Under the pieces are notes generated by a model that saw nothing but the letters and a program-made list of their open reading frames with translations, ran no database searches and was not told the origin of the DNA. Position numbers and translations under genes: made by a program. From assembly GCA_023435305.1 (NCBI GenBank), contig JAEYRV010000035.1, positions 12,371-76,370 on the forward strand: a stretch of DNA of 64,000 nt, given 5' to 3'. This DNA is from Bacillota bacterium. Its GTDB lineage: Bacteria; Bacillota; Clostridia; Acetivibrionales; DTU013. Positions 34,506 through 42,906 of the stretch are shown in pieces. Numbering within the stretch: the first letter of the stretch is position 1; every line of letters begins with the position of its first letter.

Positions 34506-35069
34506 CTAACAGCTCCACAACTCCGGTCTGCCAGTCGATGCTCCGATACATCCAGCTTTCAGCGCCTCAATTATATCTTCCCTGGTCTCAATCAATCCTC
34601 CTGCTATCACCGGCATGGACAGCTCGCCGCATATCCTCCTGATCACGGAAGGCATGACAGCAGGCATGATCTCAACGACGTCAGGTCTGGCAGCTGCAGC
34701 TGTTTTGACAGCTGTGTCATAAGACAGGCTGTCGACAAGGAAGAATCTCTGTATACTGAAGATGCCTTTTTCCATCGCATGTTTTATGCTGCTGCTTTTA
34801 GTGCTCAATATACCGGTCGGCCTGACCACCCCGGCAATATAATCGATTGCTTTATTGTCCCTGCCCAGACCTTCAATAAGATCCACATGGATAAAAACCT
34901 GCCTGCCGCTTCCCTTTACCTGGTCTGCCATCTTTTTTATATTGAAAATATCGCCGTTCAGTAAAAATACGGTAAGCGCATCGCTCTCCAATGCCTTTAT
35001 CAGGTCTGTTTCCTTGCGTACTGCCGCAATAACAGGATTTTTACGTATATTCTCCAATATGTCAGACAT
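34506..35069 (-). CDS. glpP: glycerol-3-phosphate-responsive antiterminator
   Basis: A 187-aa TIM-barrel-like RNA-binding regulator. Conserved GlpP features: NPVIAAVRKETDLIKALES near residue 10, VFLLNGDIFNIKKMADQVK near 30, VFIHVDLIEGLGRDNKAIDYI near 52, and ALIP-type VEIMPAVMPSVIRRI near 130, ending VIAGGLIETREDIIEALKAG. It binds glycerol-3-phosphate and prevents termination in glp leaders. ATG at 35069 with AAAGG is chosen. It heads the operon containing the GlpA-like genes. Confidence 0.93.
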   Translation of the reverse strand: MSDILENIRKNPVIAAVRKETDLIKALESDALTVFLLNGDIFNIKKMADQVKGSGRQVFIHVDLIEGLGRDNKAIDYIAGVVRPTGILSTKSSSIKHAMEKGIFSIQRFFLVDSLSYDTAVKTAAAARPDVVEIMPAVMPSVIRRICGELSMPVIAGGLIETREDIIEALKAGCIGASTGRPELWSC

Positions 35070-35263
35070 AACACATACCTTTCCGGGACCCGGCTTATTC
35101 CGCCCTGGAAAAATCAGCATAAAACCGCCGGTCTCAATTACATTATCTCACTTTACAGTACAAAGATAAAGGCTATGTCTGCATACTTCCTCTGTAAGGT
35201 AATGGGACTGTCCAGGATTGGTCAAAGCAAATCCTGGAGCAGCCCCATAAAGTTTACATCCCA

Positions 35264-36268
35264 TCACTTCTTTATTTGCTTGATAGCTTTCTCGGCGTAG
35301 CTATTGTCGACCAGAGCACCATACGGAGCTTCCTTCTCCAGCTCACCGGCAGTCCTCATGACCTCCTGAAGCAGTCCCAGCGATTCTTTTTTCATGATCG
35401 GGGCCTTATTCCATGTATCCTGATCCTTGTACCTCTTTGCTACCGTAGTCAGCAGTTCTGTATCGGAGTCTGGGAACGAATCCTTGATAGCCTCCGCCAC
35501 TTCCTCAGGCGTATGGGTGTCAACCCAAATCTGACCGCGGTATAAGGCATTGGTGAACTTCTGTATGACCTCCGGATTTTTCTTCATATAACTCTTCTTT
35601 GCATAGTAAGCTGTATACGGGATCTCGCCGCTGTCTGCTCCGACCGAGGCAACGATATATCCTCTGCCTTCCCGCTCAAGGGTCGATGCCACCGGTTCAA
35701 AAAGCGTCACATAATCCCCGGTGCCGCCCGTAAATGCACCGGCCATAAGAGCAAACTGGACACTTGTGTCGACCTCGACATCCTTTCCGGGTATCACGCC
35801 ATTCTTCTTAAGCACATATTCCAGCGTCATCTCGGGAACTCCGCCCTTTCTGCCTCCGATTATGTATTTGCCCGCAACATCGGTCCACTTGAAGTCGGGG
35901 TCCGGTTCTCTTGCCACCAGGAATGATCCATCTCTCTTGGTGAGCTGGGCAAAGACTACGGCATGGTCTTCCTTTCCCTCATTGTACACATATATGGCAG
36001 CCTCAGGCCCGGAGAAGCCTATATCCGCCTGACCCGACAGAACAGCAGTCATGACCTTGTCTGCGCCCTGCCCGTTGATAAGCTCCACCGACAGGCCTTC
36101 TTCCTCAAAGAATCCGAGATTCAGCGCAGCATATTGAGGCGCATAAAAGATGGAGTGCGTGACTTCACTAAGCTTTACAGTAATAAGTTTCTTTTCGCCG
36201 CATGCTCCAAAAACCAGCATAAGGCTTATCACAAGTACGGTGATCAAAAATGCTCTCAGAGTTTTCAC
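35264..36268 (-). CDS. ABC transporter substrate-binding lipoprotein (NMT1/SsuA-like)
   Basis: A 334-aa receptor. The signal peptide ends in lipobox FGAC at about residue 22. The family-typical KLSEVTHSIFYAPQYAALNLGFFEEEGLSVELINGQGAD follows, and GPEAAIYVYNEG and a WTDVAGKYIIGGRKGGVPEMTLEYVL segment appear later. NMT1/THI5-like receptors of NitT/TauT-type transporters carry nitrate, sulfonates, taurine or pyrimidine precursors; I cannot choose among them. GTG start with GGAAGGGGGC upstream. First or middle gene of a divergent-order set with the permease. Confidence 0.9.
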   Translation of the reverse strand: MKTLRAFLITVLVISLMLVFGACGEKKLITVKLSEVTHSIFYAPQYAALNLGFFEEEGLSVELINGQGADKVMTAVLSGQADIGFSGPEAAIYVYNEGKEDHAVVFAQLTKRDGSFLVAREPDPDFKWTDVAGKYIIGGRKGGVPEMTLEYVLKKNGVIPGKDVEVDTSVQFALMAGAFTGGTGDYVTLFEPVASTLEREGRGYIVASVGADSGEIPYTAYYAKKSYMKKNPEVIQKFTNALYRGQIWVDTHTPEEVAEAIKDSFPDSDTELLTTVAKRYKDQDTWNKAPIMKKESLGLLQEVMRTAGELEKEAPYGALVDNSYAEKAIKQIKK

Positions 36269-36311
36269 AAGTCTGCCCCCTTCCGGTAATTATTTCTCTT
36301 CCCTTGGATTT

Positions 36312-36363
36312 ATAACACTTCGGTTCAAGGAAAATCTTTCGTTTGTAGAGAAATTTTCTTACC
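36312..36363. repeat. dispersed 50-bp intergenic repeat (copy 2)
   Basis: ATAACACTTCGGTTCAAGG and a following AAAATCTTTCGTTTGTAGAG match copies at 20581-20630 and 53452-53490. It lies between the receptor and permease genes of the ABC system, near their 5' or 3' ends. Confidence 0.75.
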
Positions 36364-36380
36364 TCAGCTCTTTAGCAGTG

Positions 36381-36411
36381 TTTCAACGAGGCGTGAGATA
36401 TGCTCGCCTCG
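36381..36411. repeat. dispersed 31-bp hairpin repeat (copy 2)
   Basis: TTTCAACGAGGCGTGAGAT followed by ATGCTCGCCTCG abuts the permease stop codon. It is the partner of the copy at 31059-31089, differing at four positions. Confidence 0.65.
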
Positions 36412-37239
36412 TTATAACGTGTGTTTTCCGCTTTTCACCAATGCTTTTTCAAGATACACGACCCCCTGATACATGAGCGCAGCAGCAACAGACAGTATAA
36501 GTACGCTTGTCATGACCAGATCGAGCTGGAACACCTGCCCTCCATACACGATCAGATACCCGAGCCCCGCTTTTGAAACAAGGAATTCACCCACTATTAC
36601 ACCTACCCAGGAAAGGCCGACATTGACCTTGAGCGCATTTATGATCACTGGGTACGACGATGGCAGCACAACCTTCACCAGCACCTGAGTACGGCTGGCG
36701 CCAAAGGTCCTGACAAGCTTGATCTTTTCCTGATCCACCGAGATGAAGCCGTTGAGCACCTCAAGGATAGTCACGATAAGTGATATCGTCAATGCTATGG
36801 CAATGATCGATGATGGCCCGGCCCCGATCCAGACAATAAAAATAGGACCCAGCGCTATCTTGGGCAGGCTGTTGAGTACAACCAGGTATGGCTCCAGGAC
36901 CTTTGACAGGAATTCTGACCACCAGAGCACTACGGCTATGACAGTGCCCGCAACTGTGCCAAGCAAAAATCCGACCACAGTCTCAAAGCAGGTAACCCCC
37001 GTATGATAAAACAGGTTCCCCTCCTGATAAAGACTGACAAGTGTATCTGCTATCCTTGACGGCTGGCTTGTAATAAAAGAGTCAATCAGCTTCAATGCAG
37101 CCAACAGCTCCCACAGTGCAAAAAACGCTGCAAGAATGAACACACGTGTTATGAGTATTGATATTTTCTTTATCCTGACCCTCTTTAAAAATTCCTTATG
37201 TTCATTTGAAATAGTCAAATTATTTTGCAAGCAGTTCAT
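36412..37239 (-). CDS. ABC transporter permease (NitT/TauT type)
   Basis: A 275-aa permease with about six membrane helices. The EAA loop is visible in LVRTFGASRTQVLVKVVLPSSYPVIINALKVNVGLSWVGVIVGEFL near residues 178-220. It partners the receptor and the ATPase on the same strand. ATG at 37239 has AAGGAG directly before it, too close; a TTG three codons later has better spacing. About 70 bases separate it from the ATPase gene. Confidence 0.9.
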   Translation of the reverse strand: MNCLQNNLTISNEHKEFLKRVRIKKISILITRVFILAAFFALWELLAALKLIDSFITSQPSRIADTLVSLYQEGNLFYHTGVTCFETVVGFLLGTVAGTVIAVVLWWSEFLSKVLEPYLVVLNSLPKIALGPIFIVWIGAGPSSIIAIALTISLIVTILEVLNGFISVDQEKIKLVRTFGASRTQVLVKVVLPSSYPVIINALKVNVGLSWVGVIVGEFLVSKAGLGYLIVYGGQVFQLDLVMTSVLILSVAAALMYQGVVYLEKALVKSGKHTL

Positions 37240-37307
37240 CTCCTTGATTCATCACAGCCAGTGACGTATTCCCGCCGCCCCGGGAGGCGAAAGCTTTCCG
37301 TGAGGAT

Positions 37308-38075
37308 TCACACATGTATATCCAGGTCCCTCCATATCTTGTTGAAGTAGTACCTGAATTCAGGCGCTTCCCTGCAGCTCATGGGAGTTTTCCTGTCGCA
37401 GGTCAGGCTGATGCAGTAAATCCTTTTTATTGTCCCGGGCCTCCGTGTCATTACAACGACCCTGTCAGCCATGCTGATGCTCTCAGCTATGTCATGGGTA
37501 ACCAGGATGGCTGTTTTGTTTTCCCGCTTGATAATACCGTAGATGTCTTCGGCAACAGCAAGTCTGGTCTGATAATCCAATGCCGAAAAGGCTTCGTCCA
37601 GCAGAAGTATCTGCGGGTCGACCGCCAATGTCCTGATAAGAGCGGCCCTCTGACGCATACCGCCTGAAAGCTGATGCGGATATTTATCTTTGAACTCCAG
37701 CAGCCCATATGTTTCAAGCAGGCTTAAAACACGGTCCCTGGAGACATCATTCAGAGTCTTGGTTACTTCGAGCCCAAGGATGACATTTTCAAATATGGTC
37801 CTCCATTCAAAAAGGTAATCCTTCTGCAGCATATAGCCCACCTGGTTCGCCGGCCCGGACACCCGCCTCCCGCCAACGGCGGCATAACCCTCGGAAGGAT
37901 GCAGAAGACCTGCCATAAGCGACAGGAGAGTTGACTTTCCACAGCCGCTGGGCCCGACTACACTGACGAATTCGCCCTCTTCCACAGTCAGGTTTATATC
38001 CTCCAGTGCTGTTACCTCTCCATTTAACGAGTGATATTTCATTCCAAGATTATGTACTTCGACTATAGCGCTCAA
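37308..38075 (-). CDS. ABC transporter ATP-binding protein (NitT/TauT type)
   Basis: A 255-aa nucleotide-binding subunit. Walker A GPSGCGKSTLL, signature LSGGMRQRAALIRTLAVDPQILLLDEAFSALD and His-switch TAILVTHDIAES are all present. A TTG start at 38075 with GGAGG at good spacing is preferred. It heads the set: ATPase, permease, receptor. Confidence 0.93.
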   Translation of the reverse strand: MSAIVEVHNLGMKYHSLNGEVTALEDINLTVEEGEFVSVVGPSGCGKSTLLSLMAGLLHPSEGYAAVGGRRVSGPANQVGYMLQKDYLFEWRTIFENVILGLEVTKTLNDVSRDRVLSLLETYGLLEFKDKYPHQLSGGMRQRAALIRTLAVDPQILLLDEAFSALDYQTRLAVAEDIYGIIKRENKTAILVTHDIAESISMADRVVVMTRRPGTIKRIYCISLTCDRKTPMSCREAPEFRYYFNKIWRDLDIHV

Positions 38076-38350
38076 AATACCATCCTCCGTATCAAGCCCT
38101 GTCAACTTCGCTGCACATCTTTCCGGACCGACAGACTGCGGTCCTCTTGTGGGATCGTTTTATGTACAGTACAGTATATAGTTTTTTAAGGTAAACAGTG
38201 AAAGAAAAATTAGGCCTGTTTTCCAGTAACCATGTCCGTATGCAGACAGTCAACATAATCTAGTTACATATGTTATGTATTGAAGTGCCTTTATGTTTCG
38301 TGGTAAAATATACTAAAGAAAGAGGGATTATGCAATCCCATGGAGGGTAT

Positions 38351-39421
38351 ATGTTTTTCAAAGCACTGGGCGACTTGGAGAATTATGTGAACACCACCCT
38401 TTTTTCATCATCAGATCAGCTTATGATCATGGTTGGTGAAAAGTCAGCGGATCAAGTCCCTGAGATGATCGACTATCTGAATCAACAAAATGTGAGCTTT
38501 TTCGGCGGCATATTTCCAGAAATAATAGTTGGCAATAAGAACAGAAAAGAGGGGTATGTTGTTGAAAAACTTCAGCCCGTCCATTCGTCTCTTGTTTTTC
38601 CCTTTATGATGAGATTTTCACAGGATCGAGAAATGCTGCGCGGTATGACAGCCATCGTTTTTGTCGACGGATTGTCCAGCAGAATGAAAGATCTCACTGA
38701 TACAGTCTTTAACAAGCTCGGAGATACAGTGACATATATCGGAGGCGGGGCAGGCTTCTATGACATGCATCACAGGCCCTGCATATTCGATAACAAACGG
38801 CTTTATGAGGATGCCCTCTATATCTGCATAGTTGACAACGAAGCCAGGATGGCCCTTGAACACGGCTGGAATAAAATGTCCGGGCCATATTATGTAAAAA
38901 GATCCTATGACAATGTAATTTCACACCTGGACAGCTACAAGGCCTTTGATGTCTACCGGCATGTCATAGAAGAGGAAGAGGATCTGACACTTTTCAAGGA
39001 AGACTTTTTTATCTATGCCAAGGATCACCCCTTCGGGATAAATGAGGAAGACGGTTCGCTGATAATAAGAGATCCCATCGCGGTCAACGACAACGACGAG
39101 ATCATATGTGTGGCCGGTATCCCTGAGGGCTCCGAAGTGTATATACTGAATGGCGATGCGGATACGCTGCTGAAATCTTCACTGCACATAACACAGGTTT
39201 GCAGGAACCACGCTCCACAAAAGTACCTGCCGCTTTTATTCGACTGCATATCCAGAGCAATGTTCCTTGGAAAACGCTTCCCCGACGAACTTGATATTAT
39301 TCAGGCTAACTTGAACTACGGTATAGAAGGCGCACTTTCCATCGGCGAGATCGCCACAAGGAAAAACGGCGAACTGGTCATTCACAATAAAGCTACTGTA
39401 CTTGCATTGATGGAAATATAG
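38351..39421 (+). CDS. FIST-domain sensor protein
   Basis: A 356-aa protein with FIST_N and FIST_C domains, proposed to bind small ligands such as amino acids. N-terminal GGIFPEIIVGN and VFVDGLSSRMKDLTDTVFNKLGDTVTYIGGGAGFY, and C-terminal LLPLLFDCISRAMFLGKRFPDELDI-like ALLFSCIGR segment fit the family. It lacks membrane or kinase domains, so it is a stand-alone FIST module. ATG at 38351 with GGAGGG is chosen; two upstream ATGs have weaker sites. Confidence 0.85.
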   Translation: MFFKALGDLENYVNTTLFSSSDQLMIMVGEKSADQVPEMIDYLNQQNVSFFGGIFPEIIVGNKNRKEGYVVEKLQPVHSSLVFPFMMRFSQDREMLRGMTAIVFVDGLSSRMKDLTDTVFNKLGDTVTYIGGGAGFYDMHHRPCIFDNKRLYEDALYICIVDNEARMALEHGWNKMSGPYYVKRSYDNVISHLDSYKAFDVYRHVIEEEEDLTLFKEDFFIYAKDHPFGINEEDGSLIIRDPIAVNDNDEIICVAGIPEGSEVYILNGDADTLLKSSLHITQVCRNHAPQKYLPLLFDCISRAMFLGKRFPDELDIIQANLNYGIEGALSIGEIATRKNGELVIHNKATVLALMEI

Positions 39422-39450
39422 TCCTGGCAATTGTGGGGCTTGATGCATGA

Positions 39451-40506
39451 TCAGCCAATGTTTTTTGATATACGCTGCATCCATGCCGTTGATTCCAACA
39501 GAAGAGAAGCTTTTACCCTCCTGTTCTCACCAAGTCCCATATGACCTCCCAGTACATAATACTTGTTTTTACCCTCATTCAGATAAGCAGGCGGAAAAAT
39601 GTACAACCCATCAAAGCCAAAGGTTTCAAGATACACGAGTGTTTTTTTGAACCATTCGGATCTGCGTGCCGCCTTGAAATGGGACATCAGTTCCATTGCC
39701 AGAACTACTCCGTCCAGGCCTACTCCGTCGTCAGTATCAAAAAAGCGATCCAGATGGACCGACCAGCCCATACTGTAATATTTGTTCGGAGGCACGAGCA
39801 TCAGGCCATAACCCCTGTAAAGGCGCTGATAACGCTCTTCGAGTATGTACTCGATTATGTCCTCTATTTTACTGTTGATCTGCGGATCGTTCTTCAGTAC
39901 CTCAGGCAAATTGGCAAAAGCGAATATATCATGTACTGTGGGCAGCTTCCATTTATCATTCTCATATAAGCGGGGATCGACCAGCGGATGCATTGCTCTT
40001 GCCTTTGGTATCGAAGGATGACCCTTTGGGCTGATGTATATATTGTAATCCCTGTCCTTGATAAAGCTGTGGATGATCTCTACTCTGTCCTTTATCAGGC
40101 CCGTGACGACCTTGTCCTCATAACCCATGCATACCAGCCATGATGCTGCTATAGTGCCATTGAAATTGTCGAAGGCATGCCGGCCCGTGTTGGATTTAAT
40201 ACGATCAAGAATAAATGCATTGATCTCTTTCAATTGCCTGTCATCCGATTCCCTTACTCCAAAAGAGAGCAGTTTATGCATCCAGTTTTCCAGGCAGGTA
40301 TCGAAAGAATTATGCACGACAGACATCTGCATGAATTGACGCGAACAATCCAGCCAGTACTGCACCTGAGGATGCCCGATCATTTCAGATCTCAGTTTTG
40401 CCGAATCTATGCCCAAAGCCTTTGAAGCTTCATAACGGATGATACTGTCGGCATTATCATATAAATATTGGTACACTTTTCTTACCTTATCCTCCAATAG
40501 ACACAC
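39451..40506 (-). CDS. unknown 351-aa cytoplasmic protein
   Basis: No family is recognised. The protein is soluble, helical and rich in aromatic residues, with WLDCSRQFMQMSVVHNSFDTCLENWMHKL near residue 50 and ISPKGHPSIPKARAMHPLVDP near residue 155 and LMLVPPNKYYSMGWSVHLDRFF near residue 235. The repeated helical blocks suggest an (alpha/alpha) toroid as in terpene-cyclase or glycan-processing folds; this is inference. A GTG start at 40506 with GGAGG at good spacing is preferred over ATG 40527. It is convergent with the FIST gene and divergent from the phosphodiesterase gene. Confidence 0.65.
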   Translation of the reverse strand: MCLLEDKVRKVYQYLYDNADSIIRYEASKALGIDSAKLRSEMIGHPQVQYWLDCSRQFMQMSVVHNSFDTCLENWMHKLLSFGVRESDDRQLKEINAFILDRIKSNTGRHAFDNFNGTIAASWLVCMGYEDKVVTGLIKDRVEIIHSFIKDRDYNIYISPKGHPSIPKARAMHPLVDPRLYENDKWKLPTVHDIFAFANLPEVLKNDPQINSKIEDIIEYILEERYQRLYRGYGLMLVPPNKYYSMGWSVHLDRFFDTDDGVGLDGVVLAMELMSHFKAARRSEWFKKTLVYLETFGFDGLYIFPPAYLNEGKNKYYVLGGHMGLGENRRVKASLLLESTAWMQRISKNIG

Positions 40507-40596
40507 CCCCGGTCCTCCGATCCACATAACACATGATTGTCTTTCTATATGAAGATTTTATATTTTCCCCCATATTAAGTCAACATGATGAACCCC

Positions 40597-40627
40597 TTGT
40601 CAGGAAATAACTTCACTATGATATAAT
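40597..40627 (+). promoter_or_regulatory. weak candidate promoter of the thpR gene
   Basis: TTGTCA at 40597-40602 and TATAAT at 40622-40627 are 19 bases apart, slightly long for sigma-A. The -10 lies 14 bases before the start codon, implying a very short leader. Confidence 0.35.
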
Positions 40628-40641
40628 CATAGCAAAAAGGG

Positions 40642-41205
40642 ATGATATGTATCAGAGCATTTATCGGTATTGATTTTGATCTTTATTGTAAAAAGTACAT
40701 ATTCGATTTACAGCAGAGTCTGAGAAAGTATGCCGTGAAGGGAAGGTGGAAGCACAGCAGCAATTTCCATCTTACTTTAAAGTTTCTCGATGAGATCAGC
40801 CCGGTCCAGAAGGAACTTATAGATGCCAGGCTCCATGAGATCTGCAAGGCTCAGAAAACATTCAGTCTGGATATTTCCGAGGCAGGCGTTTTCCATGGCA
40901 GGGACATGATCCGTGTCCTGTGGCTGGGACTCGGCGGCAGCCTTGATCCACTGCGGCAGCTTGCATCCAGGATCGACGAATCGGTGTCCGGATTGGGCTT
41001 TCCACTCGAAAGAAGGCCTTTCACTCCTCATATCACCATCGGTCAGGACATCATTTTCCAATGTCCTTTCGATAAGATAAAAGATGAGGTCGGCAGGATA
41101 TCATACGGCCCTATGGAAGTAAAAACCGTAAATATGTTCAAAAGCGAACAGATCCAAAACAAGCGTATATATACAAAGATCTCGGAGTATCCGCTGGACA
41201 CATGA
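40642..41205 (+). CDS. thpR: RNA 2',3'-cyclic phosphodiesterase (LigT family)
   Basis: A 187-aa 2H phosphoesterase that opens 2',3'-cyclic phosphates on RNA ends. The two HxT motifs are NFHLTLKFL near residue 42 and FTPHITIGQ near residue 128. RAFIGIDFD at the N-terminus is standard. The ribosome site AAAAAGG is close to ATG, so the leader is short or the true start is uncertain. It is convergent with the M15 gene. Confidence 0.9.
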   Translation: MICIRAFIGIDFDLYCKKYIFDLQQSLRKYAVKGRWKHSSNFHLTLKFLDEISPVQKELIDARLHEICKAQKTFSLDISEAGVFHGRDMIRVLWLGLGGSLDPLRQLASRIDESVSGLGFPLERRPFTPHITIGQDIIFQCPFDKIKDEVGRISYGPMEVKTVNMFKSEQIQNKRIYTKISEYPLDT

Positions 41206-41232
41206 GTTTTGTGATCACCATCACCGCAGGTG

Positions 41233-42600
41233 TCAGGACATTTCATCCTCAAACAGGCCGAAATATTCTTCAAGGGTGAGTCCCTTATTCATTACATCTG
41301 TAGCAATACCCACCCCAACATAGCGGAAGTGCCAGGGTTCATAATCATATCCGGTGACAGCCTCACTGCCATTTGGATATCTGAGAACAAAGCCAAATTC
41401 GGCTGCGTTTGCCTCCAGCCACTTCCCCTCGCGCAATTTGCCGAAGGACTTATTGAGATTGTAGTTCATTGATCTGGAGGATATATCTATCGCAAGTCCT
41501 GTCTGATGCTCGCTTTGACCCGGCTTTGCACTGACTCTCTGTGCAAGTAATACACCCAGCTTATTTGTATAATTGGTAAAAACCGTATTCTGAAGGTTGT
41601 ATGATCTATAACCTGATACAGCATAAAGCTCTATGCCATCGCTCTTTGCTTTGGCAAACAACTTCGTCAGTGCGTCGGCAGCTTCCTTTCTGAGGTATCT
41701 GGCTTCTGCCCTTCCTTTGTATGGCACCTGCAGCTTAACAAGGTCATCGGGCTTCCATGATGACGGAAGACCTCTGTCCTTATTAACGACCACGATAAGA
41801 CTGCTTGCATCATTTATGGATGCAGCCTTCAAATATGCTCTGATTGCTTTCGGTTTTTCAGGTGATTGGGCTTCTATTGTTATCTCGGGAACCTGTGAGA
41901 GCCCTTGGGGTTGTGCGGCAGCCGGCACTCCCTGAGATTGAGCCGATGGAATATCAAGTATGATCGGTGTATCGATCTCGGCATGTTGATATGTTACTGC
42001 CGGTTCTTGTGCAGTCGATGCTTCTGCTGCAGTTGCTGTATCCACATCTGTAGAAACTTGCTCGTCTTCTGTGGGCAGAGCTTCAGGAAACGCTTGCTTG
42101 TCCTGCGGCTGTAAGGCCTCCAGCTCGTCCGGCATAATGACCTCTATATTCTCCGAGGTGATCTGATCAAGCTTCAATGCTTTGCCCGGACTGATGTATA
42201 TGGTTCCCTTTATGACCAGTCGGCTCAGTACAACATTGTCAGAATATATATATAAATTGCCGTTTAAAACGAGATCCTCCAGCGTAGTATTATCAGCTGT
42301 CACTTTTATATCCTTGGTTATATCCACAGACGGGGTCTTGTCTGCAGGTCCGTAAATGCAGCCTTCCTCATCAAGCACGAGCACGGGACCATTTATGACC
42401 TTCACTTCAGAAGTGTTTTCTCTGACTATTTCTGCAAAGATCGTCTGCTGATATGCCGTATTTATAGAATCAGATGTAATCACCGATACTGGTGCATTGT
42501 TATTTTCCGGAACTTTATTTGCCGATGCGCCAGCTGATGCTGCTGAACTGCCCAATAGTATCAAAATACTTAGAATGAATGCCAAGCCTGTCTTGATCCT
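41233..42600 (-). CDS. exported D-alanyl-D-alanine carboxypeptidase (M15) with beta-helix-like N-domain
   Basis: A 455-aa cell-wall enzyme. Signal peptide with MRIKTGLAFILSILILLG precedes a region at about residues 75-165 of short beta-strand repeats (TTLEDLVLNGNLYIYSDNVVLSRLVIKGTIYIS). A Thr/Ala/Glu-rich linker follows. The M15B peptidase core has SEHQTGLAIDIS near residue 370 and EPWHFRYVG near residue 435 as zinc ligands. ATG at 42600 with GGGGGG is chosen. It removes terminal D-Ala from muropeptides. The beta-helix part may bind glycans. Confidence 0.88.
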   Translation of the reverse strand, partial: RIKTGLAFILSILILLGSSAASAGASANKVPENNNAPVSVITSDSINTAYQQTIFAEIVRENTSEVKVINGPVLVLDEEGCIYGPADKTPSVDITKDIKVTADNTTLEDLVLNGNLYIYSDNVVLSRLVIKGTIYISPGKALKLDQITSENIEVIMPDELEALQPQDKQAFPEALPTEDEQVSTDVDTATAAEASTAQEPAVTYQHAEIDTPIILDIPSAQSQGVPAAAQPQGLSQVPEITIEAQSPEKPKAIRAYLKAASINDASSLIVVVNKDRGLPSSWKPDDLVKLQVPYKGRAEARYLRKEAADALTKLFAKAKSDGIELYAVSGYRSYNLQNTVFTNYTNKLGVLLAQRVSAKPGQSEHQTGLAIDISSRSMNYNLNKSFGKLREGKWLEANAAEFGFVLRYPNGSEAVTGYDYEPWHFRYVGVGIATDVMNKGLTLEEYFGLFEDEMS

Positions 42601-42828
42601 CATCAGGATACCCCCCAAAGTATGCAGCACTGCCTGAAGTAATACAGCATTTGTTCAAAAGAAGCTTATCGATTTAAAGCCGAAGAGGATAACGGCACCT
42701 GGTGCTTCTCAACCTATAGGGCTGAATATGCAGGGAGGTGGGGACAACTTTCCCTTCGTCACAATAAGTATACATAAAATAAATTTAATTTTGTAGTCCT
42801 GTCGACATATTTTTCAGAAATAAAATAA

Positions 42829-42870
42829 ACAAAAAACGCCATCCGGCATTTATCACCGAATGACGTTTTG
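42829..42870 (-). terminator. intrinsic terminator after etfA
   Basis: AACGTCATTCGG and CCGGATGGCGTT flank a nine-base loop on the minus strand, followed by TTTTGTTTATTTT. It is about 40 bases beyond the etfA stop codon. The remaining roughly 230 bases up to the M15 start (42601-42828) hold no recognised feature. Confidence 0.8.
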
Positions 42871-42906
42871 CTCACTTGTTCCTTGTGAAAATCCGGTGGA
42901 TTGATC

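Noticed and set aside
35200..35247. A terminator after the ABC receptor gene
   Set aside because: There is a strong stem (GCTCCAGGATTTG and CAATCCTGGAC) but no T-run on either strand, so I left it unlisted.
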